In this document: positions 23,514-30,816 of the stretch, in pieces | How the letters are laid out: every line of letters starts with the position of its first letter | Numbering within the stretch: position 1 is the stretch's first letter | Assembly: GCA_035712365.1 (NCBI GenBank) | Contig: DASTAW010000041.1 | Span: 62,001 to 126,000 of the forward strand | Length of the DNA stretch: 64,000 bases | Reading direction: 5' to 3' | Origin: Terriglobia bacterium | Lineage (GTDB): Bacteria > Acidobacteriota > Terriglobia > UBA7540 | The notes under the pieces: model-generated | What the model was told of the DNA's origin: nothing | Seen by the model: only the letters and a program-made list of their open reading frames with translations | Database searches by the model: none | Program-made: the position numbers and the translations under genes

Positions 23514-25125
23514 ATGTGACCTTATTGATTTCCTTCAGTGTTGTGACTCCCTGGCGGACCTTGTCGACCGCGGCCTCGCGCAATGTCTTCATACCCTCGT
23601 CGCGGGCCGCCTGGCGGATCTCCGACGACGGGCGCTTATCCAGAATCAGTTCGCGAATCCTGTCCGAAAGCGCCAGAAGCTCTCCAATGGCGGTCCGGCC
23701 GCGGAACCCCGTCTGGCTGCAATGCTGGCAACCTGCTCCTTCGTAGAAAACGACCCCCTGCCAGTTGATGGGATCAATCCCGGACTCTTCAAAAAGCTGG
23801 CGGGGAACTTCAACCGGGCGCTTGCACTGCTCGCAAATCATGCGCAGGAGGCGCTGCGCAAGGATGCAATTGAGCGCCGAAACAAAATTGTAGGGTTCCA
23901 CGCCCATGTTCAAAAACCGGCCCAGTACGTCAACCACGTTGTTAGCGTGGACGGTGGTGAACACCAGGTGCCCGGTCAGGGCCGACTGAATGGCAATCTG
24001 CGCGGTCTCGTTGTCGCGGATTTCGCCTACCATGATCTTGTCCGGGTCGTGCCGCAAAATCGACCTCAGCCCGCGGGCAAAGGTGAGCCCCTTTTTCTCG
24101 TTCACAGGAATCTGGGTGATGCCGCGAATCTGGTATTCGACCGGGTCTTCAATGGTAATGATCTTGTCTTCATCCGTCTTGATTTCCGACACTGCCGCAT
24201 AGAGGGTGGTGGTCTTGCCGCTGCCAGTGGGCCCCGTGACCAGCACCATTCCGTAGGGTTCACGGATGAAACGGCGCAGACGTTTGATCTCGCGGTCCGA
24301 AAAGCCCAGAATGTCCAGACGAAGCTGGCGAAACTTCTCGTGCAGCGATTCCTTGTCGAGAATACGCAGCACAGCGTCCTCGCCGTGGATGGACGGCATG
24401 ATGGAGACGCGGAAGTCAATGGGGCGCCCGCGGTAGCTGACTCTGAAACGGCCATCCTGTGGCACGCGCCTTTCAGCAATATCGAGGTCTGCCATCACCT
24501 TGATGCGGCTGATCACGTTGGACTGATGCTCGTACGACAGTGGATTCATGGCCTGCTGGAGGGCTCCGTCGATGCGGTATTTCACCACCATCGAGTTGTC
24601 ACGGCTCTCGAGGTGGATGTCACTGGCGCGCCGTTCCAGCCCCGCAAAAACAATCGAATCCACCAGCCGGATGACCGGGCTGACGTTGTGCTCGCCGACC
24701 AGTTGCTCAAGCGAAAGATCTTCATGCCCGTTTTCTTCTTCGCGGATGACGTCCAGGCGAAACTCGACAGTGGCCTCGTCCAGTACGCGCTGCGAGGGAT
24801 CGGTTTTGCTGAGGAATTCCCTCACCTGACTGGGAGCCGCCACCTTGACCACGAGCTGGCGGTCCAGCCGCATCGCCAATTCGTCCAGGCGGGCCAGATT
24901 GGAAGGATCGCCCACGGCAATCGAAAGCTCTCCGTTGCGGGCCTCGATCGGCAGGAACTGGTAATCCAACATCACGTCCAGCGGGATAGACCGCAGCACG
25001 TCGGGGTCGGGGCGCAAGTCGCGCAGGTCAACAAACTCGAAGCAGTAACGCTCGGCGGCACGCCGGGCCGTCGCAAGCTCCTCTTCAGGATCGATGACCA
25101 TTCCGGAAAGCGGATTTTCTTCCAT
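23503..25125 (-). CDS. GspE/PilB-family assembly ATPase
   Basis: This is the cytoplasmic motor that powers pseudopilin or pilin assembly. The 540-residue product has an N-terminal GspE-N domain, a Walker A GPTGSGKT with K304, an Asp box (IITIEDPVEY), Walker B-type HDPDKIMVGEIRD and a His box (TGHLVFTTVHAN). A zinc-binding four-cysteine module follows (CEQCKRPVEV...CQHCSQTG). ATG 25125 overlaps the GspF stop as TGATG; a TTG three bases earlier is also in frame. GspE and PilB are close relatives; the neighbouring PilM/N/O-like genes and pseudopilins leave the exact type mixed. Confidence 0.92.
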   Translation of the reverse strand: MEENPLSGMVIDPEEELATARRAAERYCFEFVDLRDLRPDPDVLRSIPLDVMLDYQFLPIEARNGELSIAVGDPSNLARLDELAMRLDRQLVVKVAAPSQVREFLSKTDPSQRVLDEATVEFRLDVIREEENGHEDLSLEQLVGEHNVSPVIRLVDSIVFAGLERRASDIHLESRDNSMVVKYRIDGALQQAMNPLSYEHQSNVISRIKVMADLDIAERRVPQDGRFRVSYRGRPIDFRVSIMPSIHGEDAVLRILDKESLHEKFRQLRLDILGFSDREIKRLRRFIREPYGMVLVTGPTGSGKTTTLYAAVSEIKTDEDKIITIEDPVEYQIRGITQIPVNEKKGLTFARGLRSILRHDPDKIMVGEIRDNETAQIAIQSALTGHLVFTTVHANNVVDVLGRFLNMGVEPYNFVSALNCILAQRLLRMICEQCKRPVEVPRQLFEESGIDPINWQGVVFYEGAGCQHCSQTGFRGRTAIGELLALSDRIRELILDKRPSSEIRQAARDEGMKTLREAAVDKVRQGVTTLKEINKVTFVE

Positions 25126-26330
25126 CAATGCACCTGGGCCGCCAGTGAAAACAGCGGCAAATAAAAGGCAACGAGCACAAACAAGACCACAATCGCGATG
25201 GCAGCGATCATGATGGGATCCACCATGGCCACCAGCGTCGAAAGGTCGATGTTAACGTCTTCTTCAAAAAACTCAGCAACCGACTCCAGCATATTCGAAA
25301 GGGCGCCCGTGGTTTCGCCCACCTCGATCATGTCCAAGGCCATGGGCGGGAAAAAGCCGGTCATGCGGAGGCTTTCACTCAGCGGACGGCCCCCCATCAC
25401 CTCTATTCTAGCCTTCTCTAGCCCTGCTGCCAGCAGGGGACTCGATACGGACCCTGCGGAGTTCTGCAGGGCGGAAACAATGGGAAGTCCGCCCTGCAGC
25501 AAAGTCGAAAGCGTCCGCACGAACTCGGCGACGGAAAATTTGAGGAGCAATTTCCCTGCCACGGGAAGCCGAAACTTCAGCTTGTCCCACTGCAAGCGCG
25601 CCGCATGGGAGCGGCCTGCCGCGCGCAGGGCAAGAATGGCAATCACAATCCCGGCCAGCACAAAGACGCCCATCCGTTTGATGGACAAGCCCAGGCTGAT
25701 GACGAACACGGTCAGGGCCGGCATGGGCACTTGCAGCTCGTTATAGAGCTCAGAAAACCTGGGGATGATGAACGTGTCGATCAGGACGATGAGCCCAGCC
25801 AGAAAGATCAGCAGAAAGACCGGATAGATCAGCGCGGAGATAAACTTCTTGCGGAACGAGCGCGCGGTTTTCTGGTAGGTGACGTACTGGCCCAACACCT
25901 TGTCCAGGGTGCCGCTGCGCTCCCCGGCCCGAAGCGTGGCGCAATAAATCTTGGGGAACTTTCCCACCGACTCGAAGGCTTCCGAGAGCAGGGCCCCGCC
26001 GCGGACCCTTTCCTTCACTTCATCCACCGCCGCCCGAAGACTTTCGCTGCGGCTCTGGCGGGCCAGCATTTCCAGCGATTTTTGCAGCGGCAGGCCTGAC
26101 TTGGAGAGCGTCATGAACTGCTGATTGAAGATCAGCAGGTCATCCTCTTTGATCTTGCCGCGGCGCGGCGGCCCAACCCGCATGCCGAGAATGGATTTGG
26201 GCCGGACGGAAAAAACGTAATATCCCTGCGAGGCCAGCCGTGCGCGCAGTTCCCCTTCGGATGACGCTTCGTGCGTCTCACTGAGGACCTGACCGGCGCC
26301 TGTCGCAATTCTGCAAACGAATTCGCCCAT
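25125..26330 (-). CDS. GspF/PilC-family inner-membrane platform protein
   Basis: The 401-residue polytopic protein is the inner-membrane platform on which the ATPase acts. It has two repeated cytoplasmic GspF domains (for example FNQQFMTLSKSGLPLQKSLE and FVRTLSTLLQGGLPIVSALQ), each with the characteristic G-L-P, and three membrane segments (about residues 165-190, 215-235 and 370-395). The ATG at 26330 is used, after GGTAGG; a TTG at 26339 is in frame. The stop shares bases with the GspE start. Confidence 0.9.
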   Translation of the reverse strand: MGEFVCRIATGAGQVLSETHEASSEGELRARLASQGYYVFSVRPKSILGMRVGPPRRGKIKEDDLLIFNQQFMTLSKSGLPLQKSLEMLARQSRSESLRAAVDEVKERVRGGALLSEAFESVGKFPKIYCATLRAGERSGTLDKVLGQYVTYQKTARSFRKKFISALIYPVFLLIFLAGLIVLIDTFIIPRFSELYNELQVPMPALTVFVISLGLSIKRMGVFVLAGIVIAILALRAAGRSHAARLQWDKLKFRLPVAGKLLLKFSVAEFVRTLSTLLQGGLPIVSALQNSAGSVSSPLLAAGLEKARIEVMGGRPLSESLRMTGFFPPMALDMIEVGETTGALSNMLESVAEFFEEDVNIDLSTLVAMVDPIMIAAIAIVVLFVLVAFYLPLFSLAAQVH

Positions 26331-26332
26331 GC

Positions 26333-26788
26333 CTACCAACTGCTGTACGCGGAGCCATCCAGCGATTCCGCGCTGGATCCGCTGTGAACGTCCACCACGC
26401 CCGGGACTGTCTGTTCCGGGCTCAAAGGAACTTCTTCAACATCAACTTGCCAGGTCTGGTTGGACCCGGTAAAAGGATCCACCGGCAGCCCTCCTCGCAA
26501 ATAGCCGGCCTGCACGAGATCGTCGAGCGATTCCGGCGGCTGGTTCTTGTCCAGCGTGTACTGGTCAATCAGCTTTCGCATCGTGAACAGGTCATCGTGC
26601 AGCACCGTTTCACGGGCGCGGACGATGGCCACCCGATAGCCCGGAGCGGCCATTGCCGCCAGGATCAGGATCAGCACCAGCACGACCATCAGTTCAATGA
26701 GCGTGAAGCCCTTCTTCGCCTCCGCGCCGCCCCGAATGAATGCTGGCGCACGACCGAAAGAACTACCAGTCCGCATAAGGGGTCCCAT
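26333..26788 (-). CDS. Type II secretion/type IV pseudopilin (GspG/H-like)
   Basis: The 151-residue product carries the prepilin cleavage and methylation motif KKGFTLIELMVVLVL, with a leader of about 27 residues, longer than usual. A hydrophobic helix and a small globular region with a DPFTG segment (compare the GspG C-terminal domain) follow. It would be processed by a prepilin peptidase, not found in this window, and inserted into the pseudopilus. It overlaps the upstream pseudopilin gene by 26 bases. A later in-frame ATG at 26776 is possible. Confidence 0.85.
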   Translation of the reverse strand: MGPLMRTGSSFGRAPAFIRGGAEAKKGFTLIELMVVLVLILILAAMAAPGYRVAIVRARETVLHDDLFTMRKLIDQYTLDKNQPPESLDDLVQAGYLRGGLPVDPFTGSNQTWQVDVEEVPLSPEQTVPGVVDVHSGSSAESLDGSAYSSW

Positions 26789-27254
26789 TCATGCCCACTC
26801 CCTGGCTCTTCGAAAAAACGTCAAAAACATCCTGGCCGCCCCAGCTCTGCGAACCCGAGTCGTCCTGCATGGAGCGCATTCCCCAGTCCGCAGTGCCCGT
26901 CATCGGATCAACCGGAATCTTTCTGAGGAATTTATACTTGTCCTTGCTGCCTTTCAAGGGGACGCCCTTGACCAGGGTCTCCAGCGTGGGTGGATAGCCA
27001 AAGGTATCCATTTCCGTGGGGATCATGCCGCTGTCGGCAAAGTCCTTATACCGGTCGATGGCATTCCGCATGGTCCTGAGGTCCTCTTTCAATTCCGCTT
27101 CCTTCTGCCGCCTGACCACAACACCGGCCACAGGCAGAGCGACCGTGGTGAGCAGCAGCATAATCGTCATGGCAGCAATCAACTCCACCAGGGTAAAGCC
27201 CGGGGCGGCGCCCTGCAACTTCAACCGATTTCGAACTGAGCGTACCATTAACAT
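26763..27254 (-). CDS. Type II secretion/type IV pseudopilin (GspG-like)
   Basis: The 163-residue product has the motif APGFTLVELIAAMTIMLLLT, so a leader of about 18 residues is removed after Gly and the Phe is methylated. The C-terminal part KIPVDPMTGTADWGMRSM resembles the GspG major pseudopilin (DPW/DPMTG region). It directly follows the secretin gene, with stop and start sharing one base (TAATG). Two adjacent pseudopilin genes, with a third prepilin-like gene at the operon end, support a pseudopilus. Confidence 0.87.
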   Translation of the reverse strand: MLMVRSVRNRLKLQGAAPGFTLVELIAAMTIMLLLTTVALPVAGVVVRRQKEAELKEDLRTMRNAIDRYKDFADSGMIPTEMDTFGYPPTLETLVKGVPLKGSKDKYKFLRKIPVDPMTGTADWGMRSMQDDSGSQSWGGQDVFDVFSKSQGVGMNGTPYADW

Positions 27255-29059
27255 TACTGCTGCGGTGTCGTTTCCGAAGGCGGAGGTTCAGGGCTGGGCG
27301 AAATGGGCATGGCAGGATGCGCAGGCGCTGAAGTGTTAGGGGTTGATGTAACAGGCTGCGCAGGATTTTGCGTGGCAGCAGATTCCATAGAGGATTCCGG
27401 CAGACGGATAATCCGTGGAGTCAGCATGATCAGCACATCCGTTTGCAGCTTTTCGTGTTTGGTGGAGCTGAACAAGTACTTCAGACCTGGGATCTCGCCG
27501 AGTCCGGGCACGCCCGAAACCGTCGTCGTGTCCGTGGATTGCAGCAAGCCGCCCAGCACACTGGTTTCTCCTTCTTCTAACCGAATATCGTGCTCAATCT
27601 GCCGTTGGCCGAAAGTCGGCTCATTGACGCCGGCGATGCTGACCGACGGCTGCACCGATGAAATCTCAATCTTCGCGTGGATAGCAATCTCGCCGTCGGG
27701 CAGCAGGTGCGGCGTCAGGTCCACGTTGACACCGACGTCCTGAAACTGAAATTGCGTGTTGGTGACCAACCCCCCAAATCCCCCGTTTTGGTTCCCTCCC
27801 GGTGTCACCGCCGTTGGCAAACCGAAGCTGCCGGTGGCGTAGGGTACCCGGCTTCCGATTCGCAGGGTAGCGGTCTCTCCGTCCGTCACGCGAACCTCGG
27901 GATTCTCCATGATGTGGGTTGACGAATCGTTCAGGATAGCCGTGGCAATAGCGCTCGGCACCACCAGTCCATAATTATTTACTCCAAAGTGTCCGCCCAG
28001 CGTGGCCGAACTTCCCGGGGCGAATATCGCCGCGCCCTGGAGCCCATTCGTTATCGAACCCGAGGCAGGGTTGACCGTCGCCGGCGTCAGCCCCAGTTCT
28101 CGCACCCGGTCAGCGTCAGCTTCAAGCACCGTAACGTCCACCATAATCTCGGCCTTGCCGTGGTCCAGGTCGCGGATCAGGTTAACAGCTTCCTCGACTT
28201 TATCAGGTGTGTCGCGGACGATGATGGCGTTGGCGCCTGGATTGTCGATGATCCGCTGAATTCCCAGGATCTGCTTCAAGGCTGTGGTAATCGCCGTCCG
28301 GTCGGCAGGCTTGAGTGAGTTGTCCAGATAGACCGTCCTCATCACTTCAGTTTGATAATCGCGCCGGTTGGCTGGATTGTCAGGAACAACCAGGATGGTG
28401 TTTGAAGTAACCACTCTCCAGAATGTGTGGGTCTGCAGGGCGAGGATGTGCAGAGCGTTCTCGATGGTTACATTGTTGAGGTCCAGTGAAACCGGTTGGA
28501 CCTGAAAATCAGACGTGAAAGCAACATTGAGTCCGGCAAGCTTGCAGAGGGTTTCATAAACCCGCTTGCTGTCGGCGCTGATCCGAAAATGAGTTAATGG
28601 CTCCGCAGGCAGGGGCTTTAATTCATCGCTTGCAGCTTGCTCCTGGCGCTGGCTGGCCTTGATGGCCTCTTTAAGGTCCTTTTCGCGCTCCTGCCTGGCA
28701 GTGATTTGTTTCGACAACAGCCGGGCCAGTTCCTGTTTTGCGGCCTGATTGCTGGGGTCGATGCTGGCGGCCTTCTGGAATTCTCCAATGGCTTCCGGGG
28801 TCCGCTGTTGCTCCAGAAGTTTTCTTCCCCGGTCCAGATGATACTGCGATGCCTCCATGCGTGCATGGGTCTCGCGCAGTTGATACTCGGCGTTCGCTGG
28901 ACGTGATTGCACGGCCCGCTGATAATTGATCAACGCCGTGTCCCAGTCTTTCGTGAGTTCCGCTTTGCGTCCTTTCTGGAAATACACGTTACCAGGTGCA
29001 CAAGCCATGCAAACAAGCAGACCCGTCAGCGCCGATGCTCTTGCCAACCGCCGCTTCAT
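27254..29059 (-). CDS. Secretin (GspD/PilQ-like outer-membrane channel) with N-terminal TPR repeats
   Basis: The 601-residue product begins with a lipoprotein-type signal (LLVCMAC), then TPR-like helices (about residues 35-125) and secretin N-domains (FRISADSKRVYETLCKLAGL, IIDNPGANAIIVRDTPDKV). The secretin beta-barrel domain follows, with VTVLEADADRVRELG and GETSVLGGLLQ...VPGLGEIPGLKYLFSS, the diagnostic secretin signature. A Pro/Ser/Thr-rich tail ends the protein. It would form the ring-shaped outer-membrane channel. ATG 29059 was chosen because GGGGAAG precedes it and the lipobox follows; an upstream start at 29188 is in frame. It is the first gene of the operon. Confidence 0.9.
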   Translation of the reverse strand: MKRRLARASALTGLLVCMACAPGNVYFQKGRKAELTKDWDTALINYQRAVQSRPANAEYQLRETHARMEASQYHLDRGRKLLEQQRTPEAIGEFQKAASIDPSNQAAKQELARLLSKQITARQEREKDLKEAIKASQRQEQAASDELKPLPAEPLTHFRISADSKRVYETLCKLAGLNVAFTSDFQVQPVSLDLNNVTIENALHILALQTHTFWRVVTSNTILVVPDNPANRRDYQTEVMRTVYLDNSLKPADRTAITTALKQILGIQRIIDNPGANAIIVRDTPDKVEEAVNLIRDLDHGKAEIMVDVTVLEADADRVRELGLTPATVNPASGSITNGLQGAAIFAPGSSATLGGHFGVNNYGLVVPSAIATAILNDSSTHIMENPEVRVTDGETATLRIGSRVPYATGSFGLPTAVTPGGNQNGGFGGLVTNTQFQFQDVGVNVDLTPHLLPDGEIAIHAKIEISSVQPSVSIAGVNEPTFGQRQIEHDIRLEEGETSVLGGLLQSTDTTTVSGVPGLGEIPGLKYLFSSTKHEKLQTDVLIMLTPRIIRLPESSMESAATQNPAQPVTSTPNTSAPAHPAMPISPSPEPPPSETTPQQ

Positions 29060-29241
29060 GAACACTTCCCCACGGGCATCCCAATCATAGGTAGAGTGTA
29101 TTATCCGCGAAGTAGTTGTCTGAAGCAAGTGAACTGACGCAAAACCCGCCTTATGGACAGGTTTCGAAGGAATTAACCAGTTAGGCAACAGATCGTGCTA
29201 GAATTGTGGCTTGGGCACAACAAAGACATAAGGAGGTCGAA

Positions 29242-29424
29242 GTGGGTAAGGTATTGCGATGTCGTGACTTGGGCACCAACTGCCCCAAGGAAATCCGGGC
29301 CGATAACGAAGAAGAACTCATGAAGCTGGCGGCCGAGCACGCCGAAAAAGACCACGGAATCAGTACAGCAAATCTCCCGCCAACGATGGTCCAATTGGTG
29401 AAAGCCGCTATCAAAGACGAGTGA
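29242..29424 (+). CDS. DUF1059-type small protein
   Basis: The 60-residue protein starts with GTG at 29242 after an AAGGAGGTC ribosome site, which decides the start over an upstream GTG at 29206. It carries a DUF1059-like pattern, VLRCRDLGTNCPKEI followed by a helical AEHAEKDHGI segment. DUF1059 proteins are small and have been predicted to bind metal, but this is untested; only two cysteines and two histidines are present. It stands alone between the secretion and ccm regions on the plus strand. Confidence 0.75.
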   Translation: MGKVLRCRDLGTNCPKEIRADNEEELMKLAAEHAEKDHGISTANLPPTMVQLVKAAIKDE

Positions 29425-29491
29425 ATGACGTAAGACCATTCCAACCGCAAATTCCAGACAGGGGCTGTATGCTTGGATCCTACAAAAGGGA

Positions 29492-29522
29492 AAGCCCCCG
29501 CCGGCTGACCGGCAGGGGCTTG
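29492..29522 (-). terminator. GC-rich stem-loop, likely terminator for the Lys-rich gene
   Basis: AAGCCCC-C-GCCGG / CCGGC-A-GGGGCTT forms a long stem with a four-base loop. Read on the minus strand it is followed by TCCCTTTTG, a moderate T-run. It lies 20 bases after the stop of the minus-strand gene and could also stop plus-strand transcription. Confidence 0.7.
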
Positions 29523-29542
29523 ATTTCCAATTACGCAGAAGG

Positions 29543-29752
29543 TTACTGACCCGAAGGTTCTGTTGATTCCATCTTCTTCTTCGACTTCTTTTCCTTCTTC
29601 TTGGAAGTGTGCTTCTTCTTCGATTCTTTCTTCGCAGGTGCGGATTGAGGAGCAGATTCAGCGGGAGCTTGCTGTGCGTCCTGCGCGAATGCGGGCATCG
29701 ACAGGCAAGCAGCAATCGCCAGCGTTGCGAACAGTGTCAAAAGCTTTTTCAT
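29543..29752 (-). CDS. Small exported Lys-rich protein
   Basis: The 69-residue product has a clear signal peptide (MKKLLTLFATLAIAACLSMP...AFA), followed by an Ala/Gln/Pro region and a very basic tail (KKESKKKHTSKKKEKKSKKK). ATG 29752 was chosen because the signal begins there and GGAGG-type sequence precedes it. No family is recognised; secreted Lys-rich peptides of this kind are frequent in Acidobacteriota. It could bind nucleic acid or envelope polyanions, which is only a guess from charge. Confidence 0.65.
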   Translation of the reverse strand: MKKLLTLFATLAIAACLSMPAFAQDAQQAPAESAPQSAPAKKESKKKHTSKKKEKKSKKKMESTEPSGQ

Positions 29753-29921
29753 ACTGGGAGGTTCCTCCTTAGAGATTGGGTCTTGCACTGGTTGCTAAGA
29801 GCACGAGTGAGGCCAAACCTGCATGCCCTCAAGCCAGACCGCACCGCGATGATTCGCAAGGGCTTCCAGGACTGCCGGGATTTACACGGGAAAAATGTTC
29901 GCCAGTAACGCCCGCTGGTAT

Positions 29922-29966
29922 ACGGGTTGGTGCAAACGTATACCAACCCGTGTAGAAGCCTTCTAC
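29922..29966. repeat. Two adjacent inverted repeats
   Basis: ACGGGTTGGT (29922-29931) pairs with ACCAACCCGT (29942-29951). Immediately after, GTAGAAG-C-CTTCTAC (29952-29966) is a near-perfect palindrome. Confidence 0.65.
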
Positions 29967-30099
29967 GTTGGGACCCGCGGTACGTCCAACCAGTTTGGCT
30001 TCCACAACCGCCGAAGCTACCTGTAAGAAATGAGGGGCGAGCGAGACCATCAGGTGGTGGCCCAGTTTGGTTGCTGTCTTGTGGCACATCCATCCTGGC

Positions 30100-30138
30100 C
30101 GTGCCATTCCACGGAAGCACGGGCGAGGAGGCCCGTGC
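30100..30138. repeat. Double hairpin
   Basis: GCACGGGC (30117-30124) pairs with GCCCGTGC (30131-30138) with a six-base loop. Just upstream CCGTG and CACGG around CCATTC form a smaller stem near 30100-30115. Confidence 0.6.
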
Positions 30139-30177
30139 CGCGAATCGAACCGGGTCACTACCAACCCTCAAATAACA

Positions 30178-30206
30178 TTGACTAGAATTGTGCGACAGTG
30201 CAGAAT
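30178..30206 (+). promoter_or_regulatory. Putative promoter of the ccm operon
   Basis: TTGACT (30178-30183), 17 bases, then CAGAAT (30201-30206) lies about 75 bases before the ccmE start. The -35 box is strong, the -10 box moderate. This is a pattern call only. Confidence 0.5.
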
Positions 30207-30280
30207 TAAGGGTTAAAAAACCATCGGAGGACACCCTAGCGGAAAGTGCATGGCGTTGCCCGAGAGGAAGGTCATCGCTC

Positions 30281-30724
30281 ATGGCGAGCAAGAGTAAGAA
30301 GCTAAAATTTGGAATCGGGATAGCGATTATCCTAGCCGCGGTGGGCTGGGAGGCAGTGTCCGGGTTCCAACAGTCCAAGACGTATTACGTGACCGTCAAG
30401 GAGCTGACCAGCGGCAAATCTGCGCACCAGCACGTGCGTGTGGGGGGCGTTATCGTGCCCGGCTCGATCCACCGGAGCGGGCAGATCCTGACCTTCCGCA
30501 TCTCCCAGGAAGCCCTGTCGCTCCCTATCACCTATGTTGGCACGGATGCCTTGCCGGACGATTTCAAGGGTGGGGCCAATGCAATTGTCGAAGGGGATTA
30601 CCAGGCAGACGGCACGTTCCGAGCACAACAGGTCCAGGCGAAGTGCGCTTCCAAATACCAGGCTGCGCCTGCGGCGCCGAAGGAGGCGAACTCGGCATCC
30701 AAAGTAGCTTCCTACGGTGAATGA
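30281..30724 (+). CDS. ccmE: Cytochrome c maturation protein CcmE, cysteine (CxxxY) variant
   Basis: CcmE is the membrane-anchored periplasmic heme chaperone that receives heme from CcmC and passes it to CcmF. The 147-residue product has one N-terminal membrane helix (about residues 10-26), followed by the OB-fold (HVRVGGVIVPGSI, YVGTDALPDDFKGG, AIVEGDYQADGTFRAQQV). The usual heme-binding HxxxY is replaced by C122-A-S-K-Y126 in QAKCASKY. Cysteine-type CcmE proteins have been described in Desulfovibrio and archaea. ATG 30281 was chosen because the helix starts there; an in-frame ATG at 30188 exists. It is the first gene of the operon. Confidence 0.9.
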   Translation: MASKSKKLKFGIGIAIILAAVGWEAVSGFQQSKTYYVTVKELTSGKSAHQHVRVGGVIVPGSIHRSGQILTFRISQEALSLPITYVGTDALPDDFKGGANAIVEGDYQADGTFRAQQVQAKCASKYQAAPAAPKEANSASKVASYGE

Positions 30725-30816
30725 GCATTGAGGTCAACCACTTTTTTTCCCACCGCGATCAACCACCCACCCGAAGCAGCCGTATCGAATTTGGAACAAG
30801 GGGGAATTGAGCAGCC

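Larger units (their letters stand above)
29753..30177. other. Gene-free intergenic stretch with several hairpins
   Basis: About 425 bases before the ccm promoter hold no convincing gene. They contain two clusters of inverted repeats (29922-29966 and 30100-30138) and some weakly similar palindromic words. A minus-strand open frame of about 110 codons in this stretch has no recognisable domain and crosses the hairpins, so it is not called. Confidence 0.55.

Noticed and set aside
23167-25164. Long plus-strand open frame of 665 codons opposite the GspE and PilM-like genes
   Set aside because: It lies antisense to the ATPase, whose motifs are intact, and its translation is basic with no recognisable domain. 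GC-rich codon bias produces such mirror frames.
30130-30160. tRNA-like GGTTCGA word on the minus strand
   Set aside because: No matching acceptor, D or anticodon arms can be drawn around it, and it falls next to hairpins.
29829-30164. Minus-strand open frame of 111 codons before ccmE
   Set aside because: It runs through several hairpins, and no domain or ribosome site is visible.
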